From Syntrophobacter fumaroxidans MPOB (GTDB taxonomy: Bacteria > Desulfobacterota > Syntrophobacteria > Syntrophobacterales > Syntrophobacteraceae), in contig NC_008554.1 of NCBI RefSeq assembly GCF_000014965.1, positions 2,654,001 through 2,718,000 of the forward strand: DNA of 64,000 bases, read 5' to 3'. Numbering within the stretch: the stretch's first letter is position 1; every line of letters begins with the position of its first letter. The translations under genes and the position numbers were made by a program. Shown one piece after another: positions 33,594 through 41,143 of the stretch. The notes under the pieces are model-generated. The model did not search any database and was not told where the DNA came from. It worked only from the letters and a program-made list of their open reading frames with translations.

Positions 33594-35327
33594 TCAGAAG
33601 CTGAACTTCACGCCGGTCACGAGCAGGTGGTTTGCCTGGTCGTCGCCCCGGACCAGGTTGAAGTTGGATATGTCCTGAAATGCGTAGCGCGCCGCCACGC
33701 TCCATCGCGAATCGATATCCCAGGCGACGTCCGCGCCGAACCCGTTGCTCTCCTCCTCCACCACGTTGAGCGAAACGCCCCGCACCATGTGCTCGAAGTC
33801 GACGCCCACGCGCAGATCGTTTCTCAGGTAACGGGTCACGCGCGCGAAATAATCGATCGCGTCGGGGCCGATGCGGTGCCCCACGATCATCTGGTCGTTG
33901 GTGTATCCCCATCGATAACTCGTGTGCCCGTACCAGAACCCCGGCGTCGAGTCGACGCGGTGGGCGGTCCGCGCGAATTCGAACCGGAAATCGGTTTTCC
34001 CGTCCGGGGTGATCCTGGGTAAATAGATACCGGTCAAATACCCGACATCCCCGAACCCGAACCATTCCTCGAAAAACTCCTCCCCGCCGCTGTCCTCCCC
34101 CCCGTATTCCAGGTAAAGCTCCGCGTTCCACAGGAACGGCAGGCGCAACCTGGCCTCGAAAGACCCCACCTGGTCGATCTCGTTCGGCTGACCGAATCCG
34201 AACCCAAACAGGGCCTTCAAGTAGTTGGACAAGGACGTCGACGGCCGGTCCTCGCCGTTCATCAGGAAAGCCGTCTCGAAACCCAGCTCCAGCCAGGGCA
34301 GCGGCTTGAAGTTGACGCTCCCCCCGCTCAGCAGGGGATTCAACGGGTTGAGATAATCGTCCGGCCGCGCGACGAAGACCGTGTACTTGAAGGGCCCCAG
34401 GTACCGGAACACCCAGGGGAGGAGCGTGTTGGTCGGGTTGGTGATCTTGAGCATGTCGAGCGGGCCCGCGTTGTTGCCCATGATGAGACTGCCGGCGTAT
34501 CCCTGGCCCCAGCACATGGAATCCCGCCCGAACTCGATTTCGACGTTCCACGGCGAAAACTTCACGTACCCCTTGTGCAGATCGAACCCCACCCGGTCGA
34601 ATGCGCCGAGGCTTCCGTGCTCCCGCCCGCCGCTCAACCCGTCCAGGCTCCGGCCCGGATCCTCGTTCTGCCGGACGATCAGGATCGGTTCCACGTACCC
34701 GGAGAACAGGTCCCACAGTTTCGCGCTCGAAGAAAACTGCAAAGAGAAATTGCTCCCCTCGCCGTAGACGATTCCCTCGTTCCCGTACAGGAGCGGAGTT
34801 TTCTCCGACGCGACGATCCCGCTCGGGCTCCAGGGATACTGCCCGTTGCGCTTCCCGAAATTGACGAAATCGCGAGGCTTCCCGTCCACGAAGGCATAGC
34901 GCGCCTGCGCCTCTTCGATGGGCTTGATCGTCATGATCGCCGCGCCGTCCGAATCGCCCCTTCCGTAAACGGTGAGCTCCTCGCGGAATTCCCGCTGAAA
35001 ACGTTCCAGGAAGTGCTCGATGAGCGGCGGCAGCTTGAGCGATTTCTCTTCCCGGACGGCCAGGGCCTCGTGCACCAGCCGCGCCACTTCCATCCGGGTG
35101 TACGGCCTGATCCCGTGCAGGTCCGAGCGAATGAGGCCGAACCCGGCCACCTTGTCCAGCGCCCCGTAGGACCAGTGGTCGAGCGGAACGTTGTTGGATA
35201 CGGGCACGGAATGGGCGACGGACACCATCCCGGCGGCGATCAGAAACACCGCGGCGAAAACCGTGCGCGCGATCTTGTTCCCGGCGCACAGCTTATCCGT
35301 CCATGAACCATTGGTGGGAAAAGTCAT
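33594..35327 (-). CDS. Outer-membrane Wzi-like capsule assembly protein with N-terminal SLH-type domain
   Basis: 577 residues. Signal peptide (RTVFAAVFLIAAGMVSVAHS), then an SLH-like helix pair (VPLDHWSYGALDKVAGFGLI, RPYTRMEVARLVHEAL), a linker, and a long beta-strand-rich region ending in VTGVKFSF, with the terminal Phe of outer-membrane barrels. WGQGYAGSLIMGNNAGPLDMLKIT matches the capsule assembly protein Wzi family, a lectin-like barrel that anchors surface polysaccharide. It lies next to the polysaccharide locus but on the opposite strand, between MITE copies 1 and 2. ATG 35327 places the signal peptide near the start. Confidence 0.85.
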   Translation of the reverse strand: MTFPTNGSWTDKLCAGNKIARTVFAAVFLIAAGMVSVAHSVPVSNNVPLDHWSYGALDKVAGFGLIRSDLHGIRPYTRMEVARLVHEALAVREEKSLKLPPLIEHFLERFQREFREELTVYGRGDSDGAAIMTIKPIEEAQARYAFVDGKPRDFVNFGKRNGQYPWSPSGIVASEKTPLLYGNEGIVYGEGSNFSLQFSSSAKLWDLFSGYVEPILIVRQNEDPGRSLDGLSGGREHGSLGAFDRVGFDLHKGYVKFSPWNVEIEFGRDSMCWGQGYAGSLIMGNNAGPLDMLKITNPTNTLLPWVFRYLGPFKYTVFVARPDDYLNPLNPLLSGGSVNFKPLPWLELGFETAFLMNGEDRPSTSLSNYLKALFGFGFGQPNEIDQVGSFEARLRLPFLWNAELYLEYGGEDSGGEEFFEEWFGFGDVGYLTGIYLPRITPDGKTDFRFEFARTAHRVDSTPGFWYGHTSYRWGYTNDQMIVGHRIGPDAIDYFARVTRYLRNDLRVGVDFEHMVRGVSLNVVEEESNGFGADVAWDIDSRWSVAARYAFQDISNFNLVRGDDQANHLLVTGVKFSF

Positions 35328-35544
35328 AATAGAAACATCCGAATTGAGGTTGACGCTGCATCGATGCCCCATCTATACCCCGCGCCGTTCCAAAAGGTCA
35401 AGCCAATAAATGGCGTTTAAGGTCATAGTGTGTCCATCAGTTGTCGGAATGAACCCGATGAATCTATTCGAGGATATGATCCAACGACGGAAAGACATTA
35501 TGTGAAACCGTCCGATTCCTTTCCGTCACCTGGTTGTTTCAAGG

Positions 35545-36897
35545 ATGACATTCTATTCTGAAGCGTTTGAAAGAATCGACCGATCTAAAGAATCACAAGG
35601 ATCGAACCGGCGAAATATGGAAAAGGCCTCGGCTCGATCGGACGGAAAACGCGCGGGTCCGGGCGCAGGGGCGGCTCCGGTCCGCGATGCCCAAACCGGG
35701 GGAACGATGGCCGGACAACCGCGGCACCAGTGGTACATATGGCTGAATGGAACCGAGCACGGTCCCCTGAGCGCGAGGTTTCTTTTCAGCCTCGCGCGGG
35801 CGGGCAAGATTCGTCCCGACACGCCCGTGCGCAGGGACGATATGACGCAAGCCGTGCCGGCGGGCAGGGTCAGGGGACTTCTGGACGGCACCGCCCCTCC
35901 GAAAACCGCGCCGCCGCGGCCGGGGACGGCATCCGTCAAGCCCGCCGTCACAGCTACCTCCTCCTCCTCCGCCGCCGCCGCCGCTACCTCCGCCACAACC
36001 GCTACCTCCTCCTCATCCTCCTCCGCCACCGCCGCCGGGAAGCTCCGGCCGGAAGGCGCGGGGACAAAGCGTTCGCCGACGCCCGCTCGGACGGCTCCCG
36101 CGGGTGTCGCTCCCAGCCGAAGCCGGGTGGATGAGCCTGCAAGAGAGCGCTCCGGGCACGGCGCGGATTCCGGCAAAAAAGCGTCCCGGCTGCCGGAAAT
36201 CGCCCTGAAGCCGATTGCTGCCCCCGCCGCCGCGCGTTCGGGAAAATTCCGGGATCCTTCCCTGCTCGTGAACTGGGTGGAAATCTGTCTTTGGGCATGC
36301 CTTTGCCTCGCCGTCGTCGGAATCGCCACGCGCATCGTCAGCCACGGCATTCTGACGGACCTGAGGGACGGGACCTATGCCTCGGCGGCCCTGTCCGCAA
36401 CGGCGTCGGAAGCCTTCGACCGCAGAGAACGGTTCCTGAGCGTCATGGAGTTGTTCCTGTTCGCGGTCACCTCCGTCCTGGCTCTGAAGTGGATACACCG
36501 GGCGAACTTCAACGCGCGGCAACTGGGAGCGGAAGGCATGCGCTTCACTCCGGGGTGGGCCGTCGGCTCCTATTTCATTCCTATCGTCAATCTCTGGAAA
36601 CCCTACCAGGCCATGAAAGAGATCTGGAAGGCCAGCAGCAGCCCCGCCAACTGGCAGGGGGCACCGTCCGGAGCGCTTCTCGGCATCTGGTGGTTCCTCT
36701 GGCTCCTGTCCACTTTTGCGAACTATGCGGTCTTTCGTTTTTTCTGGGCAATCGGGGAACGGATACAGGATTTCATCGCCGCAAACGCGCTCGCCGCGGT
36801 CATGGACGTCCTGGAAATCCCCCTGACCGTGTCGTTTCTCATCCTTGTCAAGAAAATCACCAAGATGCAGATGGCCCACGCTCACTCGCGCTCGTGA
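35545..36897 (+). CDS. GYF_2 and DUF4328 membrane protein with Ser/Ala/Thr-rich linker
   Basis: Up to 450 residues. A GYF_2-like domain (WYIWLNGTEHGPLSARFLFS, then AGKIRPDTPVRRDD) lies near residues 65-110. A linker of about 120 residues follows, with a Ser/Ala/Thr run encoded by near-repeated triplets (35952-36032). The C-terminus is a DUF4328 membrane domain with four or five helices (WVEICLWACLCLAVVGIATR, FTPGWAVGSYFIPIVNLWKP, GIWWFLWLLSTFANYAVFRF). The pattern F-x-P-G-W-A-x-G-x-Y-F-I-P is diagnostic for DUF4328; its function is unknown. Start uncertain: ATG 35545, 35617 or 35707. Confidence 0.8.
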   Translation: MTFYSEAFERIDRSKESQGSNRRNMEKASARSDGKRAGPGAGAAPVRDAQTGGTMAGQPRHQWYIWLNGTEHGPLSARFLFSLARAGKIRPDTPVRRDDMTQAVPAGRVRGLLDGTAPPKTAPPRPGTASVKPAVTATSSSSAAAAATSATTATSSSSSSATAAGKLRPEGAGTKRSPTPARTAPAGVAPSRSRVDEPARERSGHGADSGKKASRLPEIALKPIAAPAAARSGKFRDPSLLVNWVEICLWACLCLAVVGIATRIVSHGILTDLRDGTYASAALSATASEAFDRRERFLSVMELFLFAVTSVLALKWIHRANFNARQLGAEGMRFTPGWAVGSYFIPIVNLWKPYQAMKEIWKASSSPANWQGAPSGALLGIWWFLWLLSTFANYAVFRFFWAIGERIQDFIAANALAAVMDVLEIPLTVSFLILVKKITKMQMAHAHSRS

Positions 36898-37269
36898 GGG
36901 GAAGCCCCTTCCCGTCGATCCGGTCGATTATCCTGCCCGGGCGTCTTTGCGCGCATGACGGGAGGGACATTGCCGCCATCCGCGGCGAATCGCGCACACT
37001 CGCGCCCTTGCACGCATGGCTGGAAAGATTTCCTCCCGGGGTTCCCGCGAGAGGGTTCCCCCTCCCCGCTTCGCACAATGATTTCCCCCGGGACGCCTGG
37101 AGAAGGGGCATCTCGGGCTCTTTCGGACAGCTTCCACCCGGACGGTTTCAACAGGCTATTATCACGCGACTCGATTGATGCTATTGTCTTGAGACGGCGC
37201 GCCCGGGCCGGGAAGGGTTCGGCGGGTTCCCTTGCGCCGTCGGGACGATTTCATGCAGGGACGGTCGCG
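36898..37269. other. Intergenic region between the DUF4328 and NlpC/P60 genes
   Basis: 372 bases. No promoter, terminator or gene could be supported; short frames in it lack motifs and are compositional artefacts of GC-rich DNA. Confidence 0.4.
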
Positions 37270-37776
37270 ATGAGGTTGGCTCTCGCTCCATGCTTTCTTG
37301 TGCTCGTTTTGGTGCTCGGCCTCTGCGCGGGGTGCGGCGGACTCCGGCCGGACGCCGTGCCCGAGATGCGCCCCTGCCCGCCGGGAGACGTCGTCTGCAC
37401 GGCACGCTCCCAGATCGGCAGGCCTTACCGCTTCGGGGGCTTCTCGCCCGATTCCGGGTTCGATTGCTCCGGGTTCACCTGGTGGGTTTATCACCAGCAC
37501 GGGGTGAATCTGCCGAGGCAATCGCAGGACCAGGCTGCATTCGGCCTCCCGGTGTCGCCCGAGGAGCTGCTGCCGGGAGACCTGGTCTTTTTCGAAGAAT
37601 GGCGGAAGGGAGCGTCCCACGTCGGGATCTATTCCGGCCGCGACCGTTTCATTCACTGCCCCAGCTCGGGAGGACGCGTCAGGGAGGAGCGGTTCTCGGA
37701 CCGCTACTGGCGGAGGCACTACCTGGGAGCATGCAGAGTCCTTCCGGGCCGGGAGGGTGCCGGGGACTCTCCGTGA
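37270..37776 (+). CDS. NlpC/P60 family cell-wall hydrolase lipoprotein
   Basis: 168 residues. A lipoprotein signal ends LGLCAGC (Cys near residue 20), so the enzyme is tethered in the periplasm. The NlpC/P60 cysteine-peptidase domain has its catalytic Cys66 in GFDCSGFTWW, His117 in SHVGIYSG and a third polar residue His129 in FIHCPSSGG, plus LLPGDLVFFE. This family cleaves gamma-D-Glu-diaminopimelate or related peptidoglycan bonds. ATG 37270 is chosen because the lipoprotein signal starts there. It ends a few bases before MITE copy 2. Confidence 0.92.
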   Translation: MRLALAPCFLVLVLVLGLCAGCGGLRPDAVPEMRPCPPGDVVCTARSQIGRPYRFGGFSPDSGFDCSGFTWWVYHQHGVNLPRQSQDQAAFGLPVSPEELLPGDLVFFEEWRKGASHVGIYSGRDRFIHCPSSGGRVREERFSDRYWRRHYLGACRVLPGREGAGDSP

Positions 37777-37782
37777 GACGGA

Positions 37783-38081
37783 TTACCTAGAAAATAGACT
37801 CCCTCGGGAGTCTGTTTTCATGCTTCGCGGGTGTCGCAGGGGGCATGGATAATTGCGTTCAAAATGATACTTTAAAAGCGTGGGAGACGTATCCCCCACA
37901 CCCCCTCGCCGCTTCGCGGCTCCGTGTGGCGCTGCGGCGGCGGCCTTCGGCCAGTCGCCGACAGCGCCGAGCACTCGGCCTCACGCGCTTGCGCGTGTGG
38001 CCGAAACTTGGGGGGTGCGGGGGAATCATTCCCCCGCTCTTTTGTGCTTGAAAGATCCATCTCTTGAACGCAACTTCGCAT
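37783..38081 (-). repeat. MITE-like element, copy 2 (core 37864-38060 plus flank)
   Basis: The 197-base core is in the opposite orientation to copy 1, with the ATGATAC end on the left. The flank (37783-37863) contains a 30-base hairpin at 37790-37819 and GCTTCGCGGGTGTCGCAGGG, and joins the ATGATAC end as in copy 1. The outer right end reads as TTGCGTTCAA on the minus strand. Confidence 0.85.
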
Positions 38082-38235
38082 AAGACGGATTGCGCCGCGA
38101 TTGCCAAGGCTTGCGGAGCCTTTCCCCACCGGCGGCATGGCGGGCAATGACGTTTTCCCGGGGAATCGTTCAATGAAGCCGGCGCGGCGGGCCCGACCGG
38201 CTCCGGTCCCGCGGGGGCCGGTTCGCATTCAAACG

Positions 38236-39309
38236 CTATTCCGAATCCCAAAGCGGGAAGTCCGGCAGGTCGAATCGCTTCGGCAAGGGGTTACAGCCCG
38301 GAGACTCCGCCTCGCGGGAACGGCCCCCCGTTTCCACGCAGCGCAGCATCCGCAGCCTTCCGGCATCCGGCGGCGGACTTACGTCGGAGAGCAACAGCCT
38401 GCCGTCCAGGGCCTTTTCCACTTCTTCCCAGAACCTCCCGTGAAGACTCAACCGAAGCGCGTACGCGGGAACGCGCCGGGCAAAGTCGCAGGCATTGGCA
38501 AACACGGCTCGCCTTTGGGCGATTTCGTCCTCTTTCTCGAGCCCCAGCCAATACTTGGTACACACCTCGACCGCCGACCCGTTCAGCATGACCGCCGCCT
38601 CCGCCTGGCCGAGAGGAGCCACGTCGTCCTTTTCGGATTGTTCCAGGAAGAAAACCGCTTGAACCGGCACCGAACGTTCGACCTTCCGGGCAGGGCTTAC
38701 CCTGCCGCACAGGAAGTCGCTCCAGGTCGGGAACGGGTGCGCGCGATAACCGCCTTTGCGGGTCCTGACCACCAGCGTCTCGTCGTCGGCCCTTGCGATC
38801 CACGGAGCAGGCAGACGCCTGCAGGCGGTCGACTTCCCGGTGCCGCCGGGCGCGGCCAGGAGCACACCCTTCCCGTCCCTTTCCGCCAGCGCCGCGTGCA
38901 AAGGGAGCCCGCCCCGTTCCCGGGCGCGCCGGTAGACCGGCATGAGCGCCGACCACATGCTCACCCATCGAACGTCGTCGGGGGTGTCTTTGAGGATTTC
39001 ACAGAGGACTTCGGAGCAGGCCTTGTCGGCGCAACGGACGCGAACGGTCCGTCGACGGCGGGGGTCCCATGGGTCCACGGGGGGGTAACCTTTCCCATGG
39101 GGATCCGACCCCCTGGAAAATACGATCCGCAACGGCTCGGAACCCGTGCCCCCTTCGAGCCCGAGGATGCGGGCAAAGCGGTCCAGCCAGTCCCGAGCGT
39201 CCGCCGACGCGGTCAAGAACCAGGCGTCCCCGTCGCCGAGCCGCAGCCCGTAGCCGGGTTCCTCGGAGTGGAAACGACGGCCCCGTTTCATTTTGCCCCC
39301 ACAACCCAT
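38236..39309 (-). CDS. scmC: SynChlorMet cassette protein ScmC, HPr-kinase-like P-loop protein
   Basis: 357 residues (351 if the ATG at 39291 is used). A P-loop, LLAAPGGTGKSTACRRLPAP, is followed by ARADDETLVVR, the arrangement of HPr-kinase-like ATP-binding proteins found in peptide-modification gene clusters. The rest, with VFFLEQSEKDDVAPLGQAEA, matches my memory of the conserved ScmC protein of the SynChlorMet cassette. Its biochemical role is unknown; related HPr-kinase homologues act in peptide maturation clusters. It is last in the cassette, 113 bases after the putative precursor gene, with a long inverted repeat in between. Confidence 0.78.
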   Translation of the reverse strand: MGCGGKMKRGRRFHSEEPGYGLRLGDGDAWFLTASADARDWLDRFARILGLEGGTGSEPLRIVFSRGSDPHGKGYPPVDPWDPRRRRTVRVRCADKACSEVLCEILKDTPDDVRWVSMWSALMPVYRRARERGGLPLHAALAERDGKGVLLAAPGGTGKSTACRRLPAPWIARADDETLVVRTRKGGYRAHPFPTWSDFLCGRVSPARKVERSVPVQAVFFLEQSEKDDVAPLGQAEAAVMLNGSAVEVCTKYWLGLEKEDEIAQRRAVFANACDFARRVPAYALRLSLHGRFWEEVEKALDGRLLLSDVSPPPDAGRLRMLRCVETGGRSREAESPGCNPLPKRFDLPDFPLWDSE

Positions 39310-39336
39310 ACCCAGCCCCCGGCGAACGCGGGGCTC

Positions 39337-39389
39337 TCAGCGATTCGCGCGGTCACGCCGTCTCCTGGCCCCACCCGGCGGATCGCTGA
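39337..39389 (-). promoter_or_regulatory. Long inverted repeat between precursor gene and scmC
   Basis: TCAGCGAT and ATCGCTGA are exact complements 37 bases apart, each extended inwards by CGC/GCG after a one-base mismatch. In RNA this gives a stable stem directly after the precursor gene. Without a T-run it is more likely a processing or stability element, or a partial terminator, than a full stop. Confidence 0.45.
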
Positions 39390-39422
39390 ACGCAAAGCCG
39401 GCCGAAGACCGCGAAACGCTTC

Positions 39423-39641
39423 CTACGCCGCGCTGGAGCCCGGCTTACAGCCGCCCGCGAGGCTGCCCGCGTTGCAGTTGCTCGCGGTGCCGCCCACGGA
39501 GCAGTTCCCGCTCACGGTGGACCCCGTCCTGCACGACTGCGCCCACGCCTCCGTGGCGATAAAGCTGATGAGCAGGGGAACCTGCCATTTCAGGGGCTTC
39601 TTTTTCGAATCCGAAGACAACTCTTCTTTTTTGCCGTTCAT
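39423..39641 (-). CDS. scmA: Candidate precursor peptide of the SynChlorMet cassette (four Cys-x-x-Gly repeats)
   Basis: 72 residues. The leader (1-36) is Lys/Ser-rich and has KWQVPLLISF, similar to the W-x-x-P-x-L motifs that PqqD-like domains bind in other peptide leaders. The remaining 36 residues are four tandem units that begin CRTGST, CSVGGT, CNAGSL and CKPGSS, with Cys at 37, 47, 56 and 65. All other positions are Gly, Ser, Ala, Thr, Asn or small residues. It lies between the radical-SAM genes and scmC, on the same strand. ATG 39641 is preferred; an in-frame GTG at 39659 adds six residues. The name scmA is tentative. Confidence 0.72.
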   Translation of the reverse strand: MNGKKEELSSDSKKKPLKWQVPLLISFIATEAWAQSCRTGSTVSGNCSVGGTASNCNAGSLAGGCKPGSSAA

Positions 39642-39733
39642 GGCGCACCATCCGAACACCGGCGGTCATGCCGCCATGAGATGGTTTCCGTGAGCCCTCG
39701 ACTCCACTGCGCGGAACGCCGGACCGCGATTCT

Positions 39734-39766
39734 TCCGGGCGGATATGTAGATACACTCCGCCCGGA
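39734..39766 (-). promoter_or_regulatory. Leader hairpin of the precursor transcript
   Basis: TCCGGGCGGA and TCCGCCCGGA form a perfect 10-bp stem with a 13-base AT-rich loop. It lies about 95-125 bases before the precursor start codon, inside the transcript predicted from the -10 element near 39905. Confidence 0.45.
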
Positions 39767-39904
39767 GCGGCATTATCCTCCGGTCTGCCGTTCAAGCCCC
39801 GACCACTCCTCCGGTCCTTTCGGGAAAAACCGGGTGCGGCCAAAGTATGTCAGTTCGCTGCGGTACCGTGAGATATGAATGGTCCCATTCTAGGTGAGGA
39901 TTCT

Positions 39905-39913
39905 AATATAGCA
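39905..39913 (-). promoter_or_regulatory. Possible extended -10 promoter for the precursor gene
   Basis: On the minus strand TGCTATATT fits an extended -10 (TGnTATAAT) with one mismatch, in a local AT-rich patch. The -35 region is poor. It would allow the precursor to be made in excess of the enzymes, as is common in peptide clusters. Confidence 0.35.
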
Positions 39914-40036
39914 AGCAAAATCGCATGATGTGAGATAATCAGAGAGTTAATATTCTTTCATTTTCAATACAGAATCGCACGCGGAAAGGATCGCGACCGG
40001 CAGGAGCCACGGGGACCGGTCAATGAGGCGGGCGAA

Positions 40037-41143
40037 TCAGGCGGATTCGGGGATCAGCCGGGATTCCGGGAAGACCCCTCGCGCCTTCGCCTCCTCGCAG
40101 AACCAGTTCGAGCTCCAAAGATTCCCGCTGATGTAATAGTTCTGCGCGATGCAGGAACCGAGGCAGACGTGCTTCATGAGGCATCGGGCGCAGACCCCTT
40201 CCAGCCTCCCGGGAAGCCCGGCGCGCAGTTCCCGCAATACCGGCGATGTGCGCCAGACCGCTTCGAGGCGATCTTCCCCCGCGTGTCCGAACACCAGGTC
40301 CGCAACGCTTTCGCCAATGCCGCACAGGGCGTAGGAGCCGTCGGAAAGAACCCCCAGGATACTCAGAATGCCGCACGTTCCGCAGCCGGCTCCTTCTTCC
40401 GCGAACATCCGGCTGAGGGGCATGAAGGCGGGGGGATGAGAAAAATGAATCCTGACGCGGGCTTCGGCTGCCAGCGCGGACTCCGCCCATTTCCCCAGCT
40501 CGACCAGTTCCGGCACGGGGAGCGTCTCTCCCGCCCGGTGCATCTGCTCGCCCCGAACGGAGGGCTGAACGAGGTTGAATTTCACCGAGGCCGCGCCGAG
40601 GGATTCCGCCAGGTGAACGAGAGCCCTCATCCCATCGCGGTTGCGCCTCACCACCGACATGATGATCTGCGGCTTCAACCCGGCGCCGACCATGTTGCGT
40701 ATGCCTTTCAAAGCGGAGGCGAACGCGCCCCGGACACCCCGCATCCAGTCGTGAGTTTCGGCGTCGGGGGCATCGAGGCTCACCGCGACGGAAGGGCTCG
40801 AGCATCCCGCGAGCGCGCGGGCAAGTTCCGGCGTGCAGAGGGTTCCGTTGGTCTCGACGTTGACGGGCAGGTTCCCGGCGCGCAGGATCTCCAGGATGTC
40901 GAGGATGCCCGGGTGGAGCAGCGGTTCCCCCCCGGTGAGCTTGACCCCGCTCAGCCCCAGGGGTTTCGCCTGGTCGATGATGGAGCGGACCAGGCGGACA
41001 TCGAGCCCGGTGGGACGGTCGGCCGCCGACAGGTGCTTCGGGCCGATCCAGCAGTGGCGGCAGCACAGGTTGCAGCCCTCGGTCAGGTAGAAGTAGAGCT
41101 GCCGCAGGGGATGTCTTTCGTCCGCTCGCGATGCTTCGCTCAC
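40037..41143 (-). CDS. scmF: SynChlorMet radical SAM/SPASM protein ScmF
   Basis: 368 residues. The radical-SAM cluster is EGCNLCCRHCW with Cys24, Cys28 and Cys31 (CX3CX2C), followed by GVKLTGGEPLLHPGI and SVAVSLDAPDAETHDWMRG. The C-terminal SPASM-type region has GCGTCGILSILGVLSDGSYALCGIG, CARCLMKHVCLGSC and a late Cys, which ligate auxiliary iron-sulfur clusters. PqqE-like enzymes of this type modify ribosomal peptides. The GTG start overlaps the scmE stop (GTGA), so the two are coupled. The E/F naming of the two radical-SAM genes is from memory and could be swapped. Confidence 0.85.
   Translation of the reverse strand: MSEASRADERHPLRQLYFYLTEGCNLCCRHCWIGPKHLSAADRPTGLDVRLVRSIIDQAKPLGLSGVKLTGGEPLLHPGILDILEILRAGNLPVNVETNGTLCTPELARALAGCSSPSVAVSLDAPDAETHDWMRGVRGAFASALKGIRNMVGAGLKPQIIMSVVRRNRDGMRALVHLAESLGAASVKFNLVQPSVRGEQMHRAGETLPVPELVELGKWAESALAAEARVRIHFSHPPAFMPLSRMFAEEGAGCGTCGILSILGVLSDGSYALCGIGESVADLVFGHAGEDRLEAVWRTSPVLRELRAGLPGRLEGVCARCLMKHVCLGSCIAQNYYISGNLWSSNWFCEEAKARGVFPESRLIPESA

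Larger units (their letters stand above)
39660..40036. other. Leader region upstream of the candidate precursor gene
   Basis: 377 bases between scmF and the precursor gene. 39880-39980 is AT-rich and contains an extended -10 element on the minus strand. A perfect 10-bp hairpin lies at 39734-39766. A 132-residue frame that crosses the precursor gene in another phase shows no motif and was rejected. Confidence 0.5.

Noticed and set aside
37845-38051. 68-residue open frame repeated in all four MITE copies (and its reverse-strand counterparts)
   Set aside because: It is a by-product of the GC-rich hairpin sequence. It is read from either end in different copies, has no ribosome binding site and no protein-like conservation beyond the DNA identity.
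39445-39843. 132-residue minus-strand open frame over the leader and start of the candidate peptide gene
   Set aside because: It overlaps the peptide gene in another frame, has no recognisable motif or start context, and its composition is that of a shadow frame.
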